DNA from: Enoplolaimus lenunculus
Lineage: Eukaryota; Nematoda; Enoplea; Enoplida; Thoracostomopsidae
Assembly: GCA_030248215.1 (NCBI GenBank)
Contig: JASANG010003089.1
Location: 1 to 64,000, forward strand
Reading direction: 5' to 3'
Length of the DNA stretch: 64,000 bases
Within the stretch, counting starts at the first letter, position 1, and the number at the start of each line of letters is the position of its first letter. Positions 1 to 9,641 of this stretch are shown one piece after another. The translations under genes and the position numbers were made by a program. The notes beneath the pieces were generated by a model, which saw nothing but the letters and a program-made list of their open reading frames with translations, made no database searches and was not told the origin of the DNA.

Positions 1-827
1 ACGCAAACCGTGGGACGTATAACTCCCGATGGACCCTGATTTTCAACTGTAATCCAGCTGCCGGATAATACTGAATAAACTCGCCGTTTAACAAGTAGCA
101 TTGCCCGAAATGAATATGCGAATACAGGTGCTGCAAACGCACAACAATTGTACGGTTGCCATTGAAACGCACAACTGACCAAAAGAATTCAGAACACGAA
201 TAGCCACCGCGACGAAAAAATGTCCTCAAATCGTTCCTTGGAAAGAACTCGGAGTAACTGATCGAGTTCAGATTTCAACTTAAGTTCTCGACTTACGTTC
301 ATCGTTGGATGAACGTCGTTTTTAGTTGTAATATAAACGTGTTGAGCGTATAGCGATAGGCTTTAGCTTATTCCATTGATTTGTAAGCCTAGTACGGTTT
401 CAACGGATCTAAGCTGCATAGAACAATTGATGGAAATTCAACGCCTCTGAGGGATTCGACGTTGACTTCAGTGGCGGTCGGCGTTTGAATGTAGTACCTA
501 GTGACTTTGGTGACCTCACAACAGGAGTCCAGCGAATGCCATCGCTAAAATCACCAGCCAAAATATGCGAGCTTTTCCGCTTGCGTTTCGTAGAACGCTT
601 CCATGAAAGCTGGCTTGATTGAAAAATTTTTCAACGATACTATTCGAAGCGATGACGTCATTTTCGTTAATATTAATATTATTATTATTATTACTATGAT
701 TTATTATTGCTGTTGTTTTTGCTGTAGTTTCCAGCACCCAACGTACCGTGGAAAATTGTCCAATTGAAGCGTGGGAAGAAATGCCAGCGGCACCAGTGGT
801 GTGAAGTTGTTTTTTCTCACAAACCAT
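1..827 (-). pseudogene. DEG/ENaC sodium channel, N-terminal half (interrupted, partial)
   Basis: This reads leftwards from an ATG at 827 and leaves the window at position 1. The first 103 codons give a cytoplasmic N-terminus with a poly-Asn tract, the family's FFNQASFHG box (compare S-x-H-G) and TM1 (FWLVILAMAFAGLLL). The next stretch, about 515-375, encodes EVTKVTRYYIQTPTATEV then VEFPSIVLCSLDPLKPY, the conserved post-TM1 'FPAVTxCN' region, but it lies in a +1 frame relative to TM1. Further stops follow in all three frames at about 300-375, before a GTAAGT donor at 296-291. From about 270 to 1 the frame is open again: RRGGYSCSEFFWSVVRFNGN, then FGQCYLLNGEFIQYY and GLQLKIRVHRELYV, the family's 'GNCYTFN...GL.L.L' segment. 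The family call is secure. The breaks could mean a pseudogene or assembly indels. The matching C-terminal half lies on the other strand at 3940-6655. Confidence 0.75.
662..712. repeat. AAT/ATT microsatellite inside the DEG/ENaC N-terminus
   Basis: A run of ATT trinucleotides with a few interruptions. Read on the minus strand it encodes the Asn/Ile-rich stretch (NNNNNININEN) in the cytoplasmic N-terminus of the channel. Confidence 0.7.
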
Positions 828-1251
828 AGTTCTGTTATGATGATGATTCCTGGTGTGTCGGTGACATTATCGTGTCAGGAATTGTTAAGTGTGATTGTAT
901 AAAAGTTAGCGAGCAAGTCAATAGCCACAGTAGCACTGGATAGAAGAGAATTTCCAAACTGCTTGAGCGATTTTCGTCGTTGTGAGGATACAACGGGTTT
1001 GCCCGGTTTCAACGATTCTGTCTTTTAGCCCAATTGCTCCGGATCGACGTTCAGTGAAATGTTCGTAAGTTTCAGTAGTTGAAGCCAACTGTCGTGATAG
1101 ACTCCAAAACGAGTTACTGTTGCATTTAAGGTTTGCTCGGGATAAGTGGTTAGATTGACAGGTTTTGAGTCTGAAATATACATAGATGTTATGGCAAGGC
1201 CTATGTTAATAATTATATGATCCTTATGTCGTATCATAAATATACCTTCTA

Positions 1252-1449
1252 CACTGCAAAAAACAGTGAGTTAAATTGAAACACACGCGCCTAAATAGGT
1301 TCTACGGGACTACATAAAAGCTTGAGGCTCTAATCCGACTTCGCGAGTGTCAATTTCTAATTAATCGAAGAACACCTAATTTGTCTCTGTATATTCCTGT
1401 AAAGCTTATTTCGTTGTGAATTAATTTGACTCACCATTTTTTTGCAGTG
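1252..1449. mobile_element. Family 1 TA-target MITE, diverged copy
   Basis: It begins CACTGCAAAAAACAGTGAGT and ends with TTTTTTTGCAGTG, flanked by TA on both sides. The termini are inverted copies; the middle is diverged from other copies of this roughly 200-bp family. It lies upstream of the minus-strand channel fragment. Confidence 0.7.
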
Positions 1450-1949
1450 TATAAGGTATATTATTAGCTCAATTGCAGTCTTTACCCCAATAGCTATCAC
1501 GTTTTTATCAACCCATCCAACTTTTTCTTCCTCATTAGAATAGACTTTTTATTTCATATCTAAAATTTGGAAAACATATTTATAATGAAAAATTGCAAGA
1601 TAAATGCGTCCCTGCTAATGCTAAAATTGCGAAACATATTATACCTGCGTGATTTTTAATTAATGCTTTGAGGATAAAACAATAGCAGAATTTAGGTATT
1701 TCTATATCGGAAACGGAATCCAAAAACGGCAACATCGATTTTTACGGTAAAACAAAAATGCAAACTAATATCCGGTGCACCCTGGCGTTGTGTGTAACAT
1801 TTATATTGCCTATCAGGGGTAAAGTATGAGAGGATGAAAATATGATGGGGTACAATATGATGGGGTGAAAACATGACACCCTGGGGGCAAAACTATGATA
1901 AAGATACATGCCGCTGAGACACAGGTGACTGGGGGGGGACCTATACACT

Positions 1950-2285
1950 GGGTAAGTTTAGGCTTAGACGAGGCTTAGGATTAGGATTGTGCTTCGGATA
2001 TTGGCTTAGGTTTCAAAATTATTGAACGAAAGTACGATCCGAGTGCTACTGGTAAGTACATTAGTTTATTAAACACGTTTCACGCTTTCTATTTCGTCTC
2101 AGCGTCATGTAAAATTTCAATTTTTCGGCCCATGTATACAACACGGCCGGATCGTTTTCGTGCGAGACTGCAATGGAGTCAGCTTAAGCTTTAGACTAAC
2201 TCTTTTGCTTGGGCTTAGGCATTAGGCTTAGACTAGAATACGCCTATACTACTGTTCCGGCCCTTTTCTATATATTGGGCAATTT
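1950..2285. mobile_element. CTTAGG-rich repeat family (family 4) copies
   Basis: Two blocks of GGCTTAGG/TTAGGATTAGG units occur at about 1955-2015 and 2185-2245. The second has the family's typical ends: a GACTGCAATGGAGTCAGCTT side and a CTACTGTTCCGGCCC side running to TTCTATATATTGG. No coding potential. Confidence 0.6.
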
Positions 2286-2815
2286 TTCTATAACTGAATT
2301 CAAGCAGTTTTCATGCTGTTACTAGGCATGTGTTTTTCTATTCTTATCCAAATGCCAGTGCCGGAGCACACAGGGGATGGCGTCTCCTTACTCCACGGTG
2401 GGGGCCCCCAGCCCAGAGGTGGATACAGAATTTATCGATGTTTGATCTAAGGTTGCCCGAGTTGACACTCGTGTTCGATAGCTGTGGGAACAGCGTTCCA
2501 AACACAGTTTCACACAAAAGTTGCGAAATAGTAAATCTAGAAAGTGAAACCATCTTTAAAATGAATCAAACTTCGCGCGCAGTGCGAAATTTTTTTGAAG
2601 TTTTCTTTTAAAGTAGCTAAAACAGATCATATTTTAGGTAAAAAAATTTTACCATCTTCTTTATGCTCCATTCAGGGTAAACGTCAACACACGGCACGCC
2701 TCACTAAAAATTTGTGTATTACCGTTCTTGAATATTTCGTTTCATGAGAGTTATTTTATCTTAAGTATAAATTGTAAGCCAGGGAGTGTAAACGAGCGAG
2801 AAAATTTGTTGGCAA

Positions 2816-3454
2816 ATGCGGGGTTCACGTTATAACCGGGGCAGCTTGGGACACGCTTTGTCCCTATTAGACTATTGGGTAACATTTTGTCTGCTTTTAG
2901 ACCCTATATCGTATTCATAAATTCGTATTTCTCTGCTATTTACATGTGTGGGTCCACCATTGTTCTTCAATATCATATGATATTCGATTTTCAAATGGCT
3001 GCATAGTTGACGTAACATACTCAAATTGTCCTGTTGAATATCATATGATACTAGAATTTGAAATTTCAATTTTTGAATTCTGAAGCTGTGGTTCTAAGTG
3101 ATTTTGTGTTAGAAACGATTCACAGGCGCGTATTGGATATTTAAATCGTATCTGTGCATCTGCCGTCCAAGTTTTTATTCATTTATTAGCACCCGAAAAT
3201 TACACTGTCCTGCTGAATATCATATGATATTCGTTGTAATTTTGGAATATCATATGATCTTCGCACAAATGTCCCTCAGTATCACGTGACATACCGACTC
3301 TTGTACACTTTGATCTTCTGAGAGCGGTGGTTTCTAAGTAAATGTCATATGAGATTCGAGTTTTGTCTGTTGACCCGATATGCGTGCCCGAATTTTAACG
3401 TTGACGTCGAATCAACATGGGACAAACCGTGTCCCGAATAACGTGATCCCGCAT
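2816..3454. mobile_element. Family 6 TIR element with CATATG palindromes
   Basis: Left end ATGCGGGGTTCACGTTATAA and right end ACGTGATCCCGCAT are inverted repeats, extending inward through GGGACACG..TGTCCC. The interior holds several copies of the palindrome ATATCATATGATAT. It is a second copy of the element at 8936-9614. No open reading frame of note, so non-autonomous. Confidence 0.75.
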
Positions 3455-3743
3455 AACAACTTGGTGGTTATTGTAAGGCCAGTGTAATGTTTAAAGCCAT
3501 TTAAAAACTGCGGAAAGGTAAAATAGTGTCAAAAACTCGCGAGTGAAGAGAGCGAAAAGCTGCTGCGCTTTATCAAATGCGTATAATTTAAACTCCAGAC
3601 CAGCACATATTTTCCAAATAGTACAGTTTTAGTGTTTAAACATCATCGCCATTTAAGTTTTATTTTACCATATATACCATTTTTTAAATATATTAGAGAA
3701 AACAGTCAGACCAAAAAAGTTATTCATTTCGGTTCAAACTCGG

Positions 3744-3904
3744 GCCCGTAGCCAAGGGGGGCGGGGCCAGAAGGGCTCAGCCCCCGTGGAAAAATTTTAG
3801 TCTCCCTAGAAGAATTTCAACCTTGCTTGTAAGTCATTGAAAGCGTTTAAATGCCTCTCCTGAAACATTTTTAGCCCCCTCTAGCAAGGTGAGCTGGCTA
3901 CGGT
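3744..3904. mobile_element. Small TIR repeat (GCCCGTAGCCA ends)
   Basis: A roughly 160-bp segment starting GGGCCCGTAGCCA and ending GAGCTGGCTACGG, so the ends are inverted. Similar segments occur at about 32503-32658 and 59003-59162. It ends 36 bp before the first recognised exon of the plus-strand channel. Confidence 0.6.
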
Positions 3905-3939
3905 GTTTGCTCAAACTTGAACCTTAAACTCACATTCAG

Positions 3940-6655
3940 GATTTTAGAATACTCATATGTGTCGCCTGGGAAACATGTTGCGATTCAACTCGACGAAACA
4001 ACACAGACATACATGAACACATATACCAAAACAATATGTCAAGAATTCATTGAACCGGCACTACCGGATACATCCGACAACGCGACATCTTCAATATCCG
4101 GTCGGCAACACAAAACACTGCGGTACACACAGAATCAATGCATTGCGTTATGCTTCAATCGTGCAGCAATTACTAAATGCAACTGCACTTATCCTCAAGA
4201 TATATCGTTGTTTGAAATCAATGAAACAGTGCCGCGAATCTGTCCACCATACGAAGCGGTGACATGCCTTATACCAAGGGTAACTCCAGTCAGATTAACG
4301 GTGGCGACTTATCGCGCGGCGCCGCCGTCCGGTGCCATCCGTCGCCGTCCGGTGCCATCCGTCGCCGTCCGGTGCCATCCGTCGCCGTCCAGTGCCATCC
4401 GTCGCCGTCCGGTGCCATCCGTCGCCGTCCGGTGCCATCCGTCGCCGTCTGTCGCCGTCCGTCACCATACGGTATTGTATATGAGTAATTTACGTACGAT
4501 ATCGCAAGGTGACCTACGGTGACGGACGGTACCGGACGGTGCCGCAAAGGTACGGTAACGGACGGCGATGAACGGCGCCGCCGGACGGTAACGGACGGCG
4601 CCGGACGTCCTCCAACGCATACCCTTTAAGCTAAACGGCGTTTCGTCCGAGTCTGTGACCGTAAACAACAAAAATGGTTCCTGTTTGCAATTCAGGGATT
4701 GAAATTACGGCATGCTTTCTTAGCTTCATTTGTCATGGATGACTACGAATTTATATTGGATTTTCTTTAAATACAAAACTAAGATTAAAATGATTCATAT
4801 TGCAAAACAGCCTGTTTCCAATTTGACCAATTTGTGAAATTAGCAACTGTTGTTAAAGTTTAAAATTTTAACTCAATATCTATTTGTGTAGGGTGAACGT
4901 ACAAACGACAGTTGAAATTTTACTACAGCTTAGTCCGCCCAATAAAATAGATTCTGAACAATACCGTATGGTCCCTAGACCTTCAGTTGGGCTTAGGGTG
5001 GCGCGATAGTTTTCGTGACGTCCGGCGTTGTCCGTCACCCGTACGGCGTCGCCGGTCACTGTGCGGTGCCGTCCGTCACAGTGCGGTATTGTACGCAAAT
5101 AGCTCATGTACGGTTACCTATGGTAACGGACAGTAACGGACGGCGCCGCACAAGTATAGCGCCACCCTTAACACTGTAAAAAATGGGGAGTCAAATTGAC
5201 CCTCTCGGAAACAGGTTTTTCCTGACTACACGAACTGAGTCAAATTGACACTCTCGGAAAGGCTTTTCCTGACTACACGAACTGTCAAATTGACACTCTC
5301 GGAAACAGGCTTTTCCTGACTACACGAACTGAGTCAAATTGACACTCTCGGAAACAGGCTTTTCCTGACTACACGAACTGAGTCAAATTGACACTCTCGG
5401 AAACAGGCTTTTCCTGACTACACGAACTGAGTCAAATTGACACTCTCGGAAACAGGCTTTTCCTGACTACACGAACTGAGTCAAATTGACACTCTCGGAA
5501 ACAGGCTTTTCCTGACTACACGAACTGAGTCAAATTGACACTCTCGGAAACAGGCTTTTCCTGACTACACGAACTGAGTCAAATTGACACTCTCGGAAAC
5601 AGGCTTTTCCTGACTACACGAACTGAGTCAAATTGACACTCTCGGAAACAGGCTTTTCCTGTCTACACGAACTGAGTCAAATTGACACTCTCGGAAACAG
5701 GCTTTTCCTGACAACAAATTTGACTCCGCCAGGGTCAACAGTGAATCGAATTTGACTCTGGAGGAGTCAAATTTGGCTCAGTTTTTGTAGTCAGGAAAAG
5801 CCTATTTCCGAGAGAGTCAATTTGACTACCCATTTTTTACAGTGCAGGCTTATATATCGAAAACTATGGTTACAGGTCGAAAACGATACACGGGTCCACA
5901 ATTGTGCGAAAAATTGTCTTCCAGAATGTACTCAAACTCAATATCGAATGAGTTTAAGTATGGCTGACCTGCCAGGCCGTCAGCTCTACACATCGTTTGC
6001 TCAATCGCCGACACGAACAGCATCTGCTCGCAATCCGCGAATCAAATCACGGCTGCTACTCAACGCTGAGTCGGACTCAGATTTAAGCGATCATTTGATT
6101 TTAGATATATTTTTCTCAAAAATTCAACGAACTCACGTCGACGAAGTATTCATTGTGACACCGGATAACTTAATTTCACAAATCGGAGGTCTGATGGGCA
6201 TTTTCTTGGGCGCATCGCTGATTACTGCAATTCAACTGTGTACATTTTGTGGCACCTTCATCTATCGCAATCTCCTTTGTGGCCGGCAGGAAGCGATACA
6301 GTTGCCGCCAGCGGCGGTCTACGCAGACGGACCTTGCTCCGCGAGCAAGGCACCGGCAAAAAACGGCGGTGTCGATGATGATTTTTGGCCTAAAGTTGCG
6401 TTAGGGTCAATAGCTAAAGACAATAGACCTGATCAAGCGTTGATTTTACAGAATAATTTAAATTATAATAGCACTTCGCCGACCAGAGACAGGGTGAAAT
6501 TTGCTGAAACTTTAAATACTTATGACTGTGAAGCTCAACCGCACTCACTGCAAACGTCACCTGTGATCGCTTTAAACGGATCTTCGGTCGGCGGAAGATG
6601 TGCGCCTAATCAAAAGCATACGCATACGTATTGCAATACGTTTACTGCACACTGA
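3940..6655 (+). CDS. DEG/ENaC sodium channel, C-terminal half
   Basis: Two intact exons. Exon a, 3940-4279, follows the acceptor ACATTCAG and ends at AAGG|GTAACT. It encodes ILEYSYVSPGKHVAIQL and a Cys-rich block (YTQNQCIALCFNRAAITKC, CNCTYP, CPPYEAVTC), the finger/palm/thumb disulphide region. Exon b starts at 5876 (acceptor GGTTACAG) or 5843 (acceptor TTTTTTACAG from a MITE end); both keep phase 0. It encodes NCAKNCLPEC, then LDIFFSK, then TM2 with ISQIGGLMGIFLGAS; G-A-S is the G-x-S selectivity filter. A cytoplasmic tail of about 125 residues follows to the TGA at 6655. The family forms trimeric, amiloride-sensitive Na+ channels gated by peptides, protons or force; the ligand cannot be told here. 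TM1 and the first palm strands are missing upstream on this strand, but exist inverted at 1-827. Confidence 0.85.
4296..4625. mobile_element. GC-rich GTCCGTCACC repeat (family 7) with internal 20-bp array
   Basis: Inside the channel intron. About six tandem copies of the 20-bp unit GTCCGGTGCCATCCGTCGCC occupy roughly 4320-4446, with one point variant. They are followed by the family's GTCACCATACGGTATTGTAT segment and by inverted GGTAACGGACGGCG repeats to about 4610. Reading frames across it are artefacts of the repeat. Confidence 0.75.
4988..5167. mobile_element. GC-rich TIR element (family 7), short copy
   Basis: Starts TTAGGGTGGCGCGATA and ends AGTATAGCGCCACCCTTAA, so the ends are inverted repeats. 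The interior has paired GTCCGTCAC / GTAACGGAC motifs. Related copies at 4296-4625, about 42200-42345 and 49504-49640. Confidence 0.65.
5172..5844. mobile_element. Family 1 MITE expanded by a 49-bp tandem array
   Basis: The two ends are normal family 1 termini (CACTGTAAAAAATGGGGAGT and its inverse ending TTTTTTACAGTG). Between about 5180 and 5720 lie roughly eleven head-to-tail copies of a 49-bp unit containing CTCGGAAACAGGCTTTTCCT and GACTACACGAACTGAGTC, nearly identical. A single-copy right half follows. The right end abuts the acceptor of channel exon b. Confidence 0.85.
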
Positions 6656-6835
6656 CCGCGTGTGAAAATTGTTATCGGTTGACCGTGAGAAAATTTTTTC
6701 CGTTGAACCGTGAGAAGATTTCAGCGGCTACGACCGTGGGAAAATTTCATCGGCTATGACCGTGGGAAAATTTCTTTAGCAAACCGTAGAGGAAAATTCC
6801 TAGACTCTGACTGTGATGAGTTGCTATTGTCTGCG
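6656..6835. repeat. Degenerate tandem repeat in the channel 3' region
   Basis: About five copies of a roughly 30-bp unit (ACCGTGGGAAAATTTC plus a variable spacer) begin directly after the channel stop codon. Probably in the 3' UTR. Confidence 0.55.
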
Positions 6836-7963
6836 GCAAAATGAATTTTTCGTTGAACCGTGCTTTAAGATGTCATTGTTGTGACTGTGAAAAATTGTTT
6901 CACCATGAACTATTGGAGTATTTCATAGTTGCAATCATGGGAAAGTATTCTAGCGAATCATGCAGAGAATTTGTTTCGGTAGGTAAATCCGGTATTTTTC
7001 GCTGTCCGGTTCCGGTATTAATAGTTCGCTGTTTTGACCAGAGTTTTCCGGTTTTCTCGGTGTTATAATACTGTTGTTCTTCAATAATCTTTAACTTATC
7101 TGACGATTTTTATTTTCTAAGTGGCAGAATGTCGACCACATATATAGGAATTCAGCGAAAAGTGACCTATCCTGTTGAAATCGATGACTTTAGTTCAACG
7201 GTGCCAATGATCCAAGTGCGAAGAGTACAGATTTAAGGAGATAGTATATGTCATTCACATATTCGTAAAGTATAAGCCTAACCGGTTTATTTGAAACAAA
7301 TTTTGCGGTTGAGGGCCATAACAGTTGACGTAGGGGATCTCTGCAGCCCCAAATAACCGTATATTCCGCTATTTTTATTATCAAAATTTGTGATAAATCA
7401 AATATATCTCGCAATTTTTTATCACAGATATCCTGCAATTGTTCCATAAACAATTAATACGAAATTCGTTCAAAATTTTAAAAAATTCTGCTTACGTTAT
7501 TTTGAACCATCATAGTGAGACTTTTTACTCGCGGTAAACGCTGGTCGGGTAACGAATTTAGGCGCGGGTATATCAGCGGGTAGAGAGAGATGTTGGGTTT
7601 GAAATTTTATTGTTTCTAAACATTTATTTGTAAAATTCATTGTAGCTATAGCGAAAAACTGTATTAAAGTGCAAATTACCTGCGATCGTTAAAATACTGG
7701 TGTAGGAATGCAGGTGCGGGTAAATGATGGTTCGTGGGTAGATCTTTTTTGCGCGGGTACCTATAAGTACTTACCCGTCGGTAAAAATTCTTTTTTTGCG
7801 TGAATAAAGTGCGGGTCGGATAAAAAATCCTTACCCACAGTTTGCCAGAACTTTGCACACATGTTCAACATGTCATATATATGATATCTACATTTGACAG
7901 ATAATATTTCAAACATGATATTGCAGTACAAATGGTGAATTACAGGGTGTATATATGTGTATA
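6836..7963. other. Intergenic, no gene recognised
   Basis: Short reading frames only, with no recognisable domain and no repeat family that I could define. The 3' end of the plus-strand channel transcript may extend into it; I found no convincing AATAAA. Confidence 0.4.
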
Positions 7964-8170
7964 CAATGCAAAAAGTGGTGAGTCAAATTGACTTTTTCCG
8001 AAATAGGCTCTACGGTACAGCACAAACTGAGACCAATTCGACTCAGTGTGCGTCATGCGCGACTCAGTGACTGGAATTTGACTCTGGTGGAGTCAAATTT
8101 GACTAAGTTTGTGTAGTCCCATAGAGCCTATTTCAGAAAGAGTCAATTTGACTCACCATTTTTTTGCAGT
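7964..8170. mobile_element. Family 1 TA-target MITE
   Basis: Palindromic, about 207 bp. The left end reads GCAAAAAGTGGTGAGTCAAA and the right end TTTGACTCACC then TTTTTTTGCAGT. A donor-like GGTGAGT faces inward from each end, and a pyrimidine tract plus CAG closes each strand. Confidence 0.8.
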
Positions 8171-8222
8171 AGTGATCAAAATAATGAAAACCGAGAACGG
8201 ATATTGAAGTATAAATAAAAGT

Positions 8223-8928
8223 TTCAAAGATCTTTTATTTTTCTGCCAACGCACAATATAGAAGCGTGTAATTATTCACCGAATTTTCTAAAATTTTAAA
8301 CAAAAAATATCTTGTACATCGAAAATCTTAAGATTTTGGATCAATTTCGTTATTTATATATCATTCCGAACAACACTGTAGCATATCTATAATGAAAAAT
8401 TATCAGATGTGTTTTATCTGTAAAAATACTCTACTTAAAATACTATAGTTATATTTTACTAACCTTTTTAAGTATAAGTGTATTAAAAATTGAGTAAATG
8501 TTTGCTTAAATAATGTAAATACTTATAAGTAAAACTACTGCTGTCATTTCCTGATTATATAATTAAGTAAATGTAAAACCTAAAAATTTTGTGTTTACTT
8601 AAAATTGATAAGTAAAACCTTGCCAATCACCATAGTAAAACCGACACTTTTACTTCAGTAAATATTTTACTTAATTTTAAGTATATTTTAGTGATACAGG
8701 GTGTAACCGGACATCCTATCCGTTTTTGTTTAAAATCTGTATCCGTTTATAGAAATATCGGAAATTCTGTTATTTTGATGCTCAAAAATTAGTTGCAAAT
8801 CACGTATACATACATATAGCAACTTTTCATTTATAGATATGCTGCAATTCTTTAAAATGAAATTAAAATTTTCGGTGTTTTGCTTTAAAATTTCAAAACC
8901 TCAATTGGGTTGGCAGAAAAATAAAACC
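8223..8928. mobile_element. Large palindromic element, about 700 bp
   Basis: Left arm motifs (TTTTATTTTTCTGCCAACGC at 8233, AGCATATCTATAATGAAAAA at 8381) recur inverted in the right arm (TTTTCATTTATAGATATGCT, then TTGGCAGAAAAATAAAACC to 8928). The centre, 8440-8690, is AT-rich with repeated TTACTTA/TAAGTAAA motifs. A family 6 element sits at its right edge. Confidence 0.55.
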
Positions 8929-8935
8929 AAACCTC

Positions 8936-9614
8936 ATGCGGAGTTCACGTTATAACCGGGGCAGCTTGGGACACGTTTTGTCCCTATTGGCCTATTGGGT
9001 CATATTTTGTCTGCTAATAGACCCCATATCGTATTCATAAAATCGTATTTGTCTGCTATCATCATGTGTAGGTCACCTTGTCACCTTTTGTCCTTCAATA
9101 TCATATGATATTCCACGTATTGTCAGCGAATATCATATGATATAGTTTCAAATGTCCGCATACTTGAGGTAACATACCTAAATTGTCCTGTTGAATATCA
9201 TAAGATACTAGAATTTAAAATTTGAATTACAACAGTGTTTTTCTAAGCGATTTTGTGTCGGAAATGGATTTGCAGACGTATATTTGCTATTTAAAGTATA
9301 ATTGTGCCGCTGCCGTTCAACTTTTCATCCATTTATAGTACCCAAAGATCACACTGTTCCGCTAAATATCATATGATATTCGTTGAAATTTTGGAATATC
9401 ATATGATATTCGCATAAATGTCCCACAGTATCACATGACATACCGTCCCTTGTACACATTGAACATGTGAGAGCCCGGCTTGTAAACTGATATCATATGA
9501 CATTCGAGTTTTGTCTGTTGACACGATATAAGAGCCCGAATTTTAACGTTGACGTCGAATCAACATGGGACAAAGCGTGTCCCGCCTGCCCCGGTTATAA
9601 CGTGAACCCCGCAT
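8936..9614. mobile_element. Family 6 TIR element, second copy
   Basis: Left end ATGCGGAGTTCACGTTATAA and right end TTATAACGTGAACCCCGCAT form a near-perfect inverted repeat continuing into GGGGCAGC/GGGACACG. Several ATATCATATGATAT palindromes lie inside. A 28-bp direct repeat (ending GGCAGAAAAATAAAACC) flanks it at 8901-8928 and 9614-9641. Confidence 0.8.
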
Positions 9615-9641
9615 CAATTGGGTTGGCAGAAAAATAAAACC

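Noticed and set aside
1025-1237. 70-codon minus-strand frame upstream of the channel fragment
   Set aside because: Considered as an earlier channel exon, but the 827 ATG already gives a normal N-terminus and no homology is visible.
4264-4671. Arg/Pro/Val-rich frames on both strands (PSPSVAV, RRRPVPS)
   Set aside because: Produced by the 20-bp GC-rich array and its MITE; inside the channel intron.
5180-5720. CRISPR-like array
   Set aside because: Units are head-to-tail with no unique spacers, in a eukaryotic intron; it is a MITE-derived satellite.
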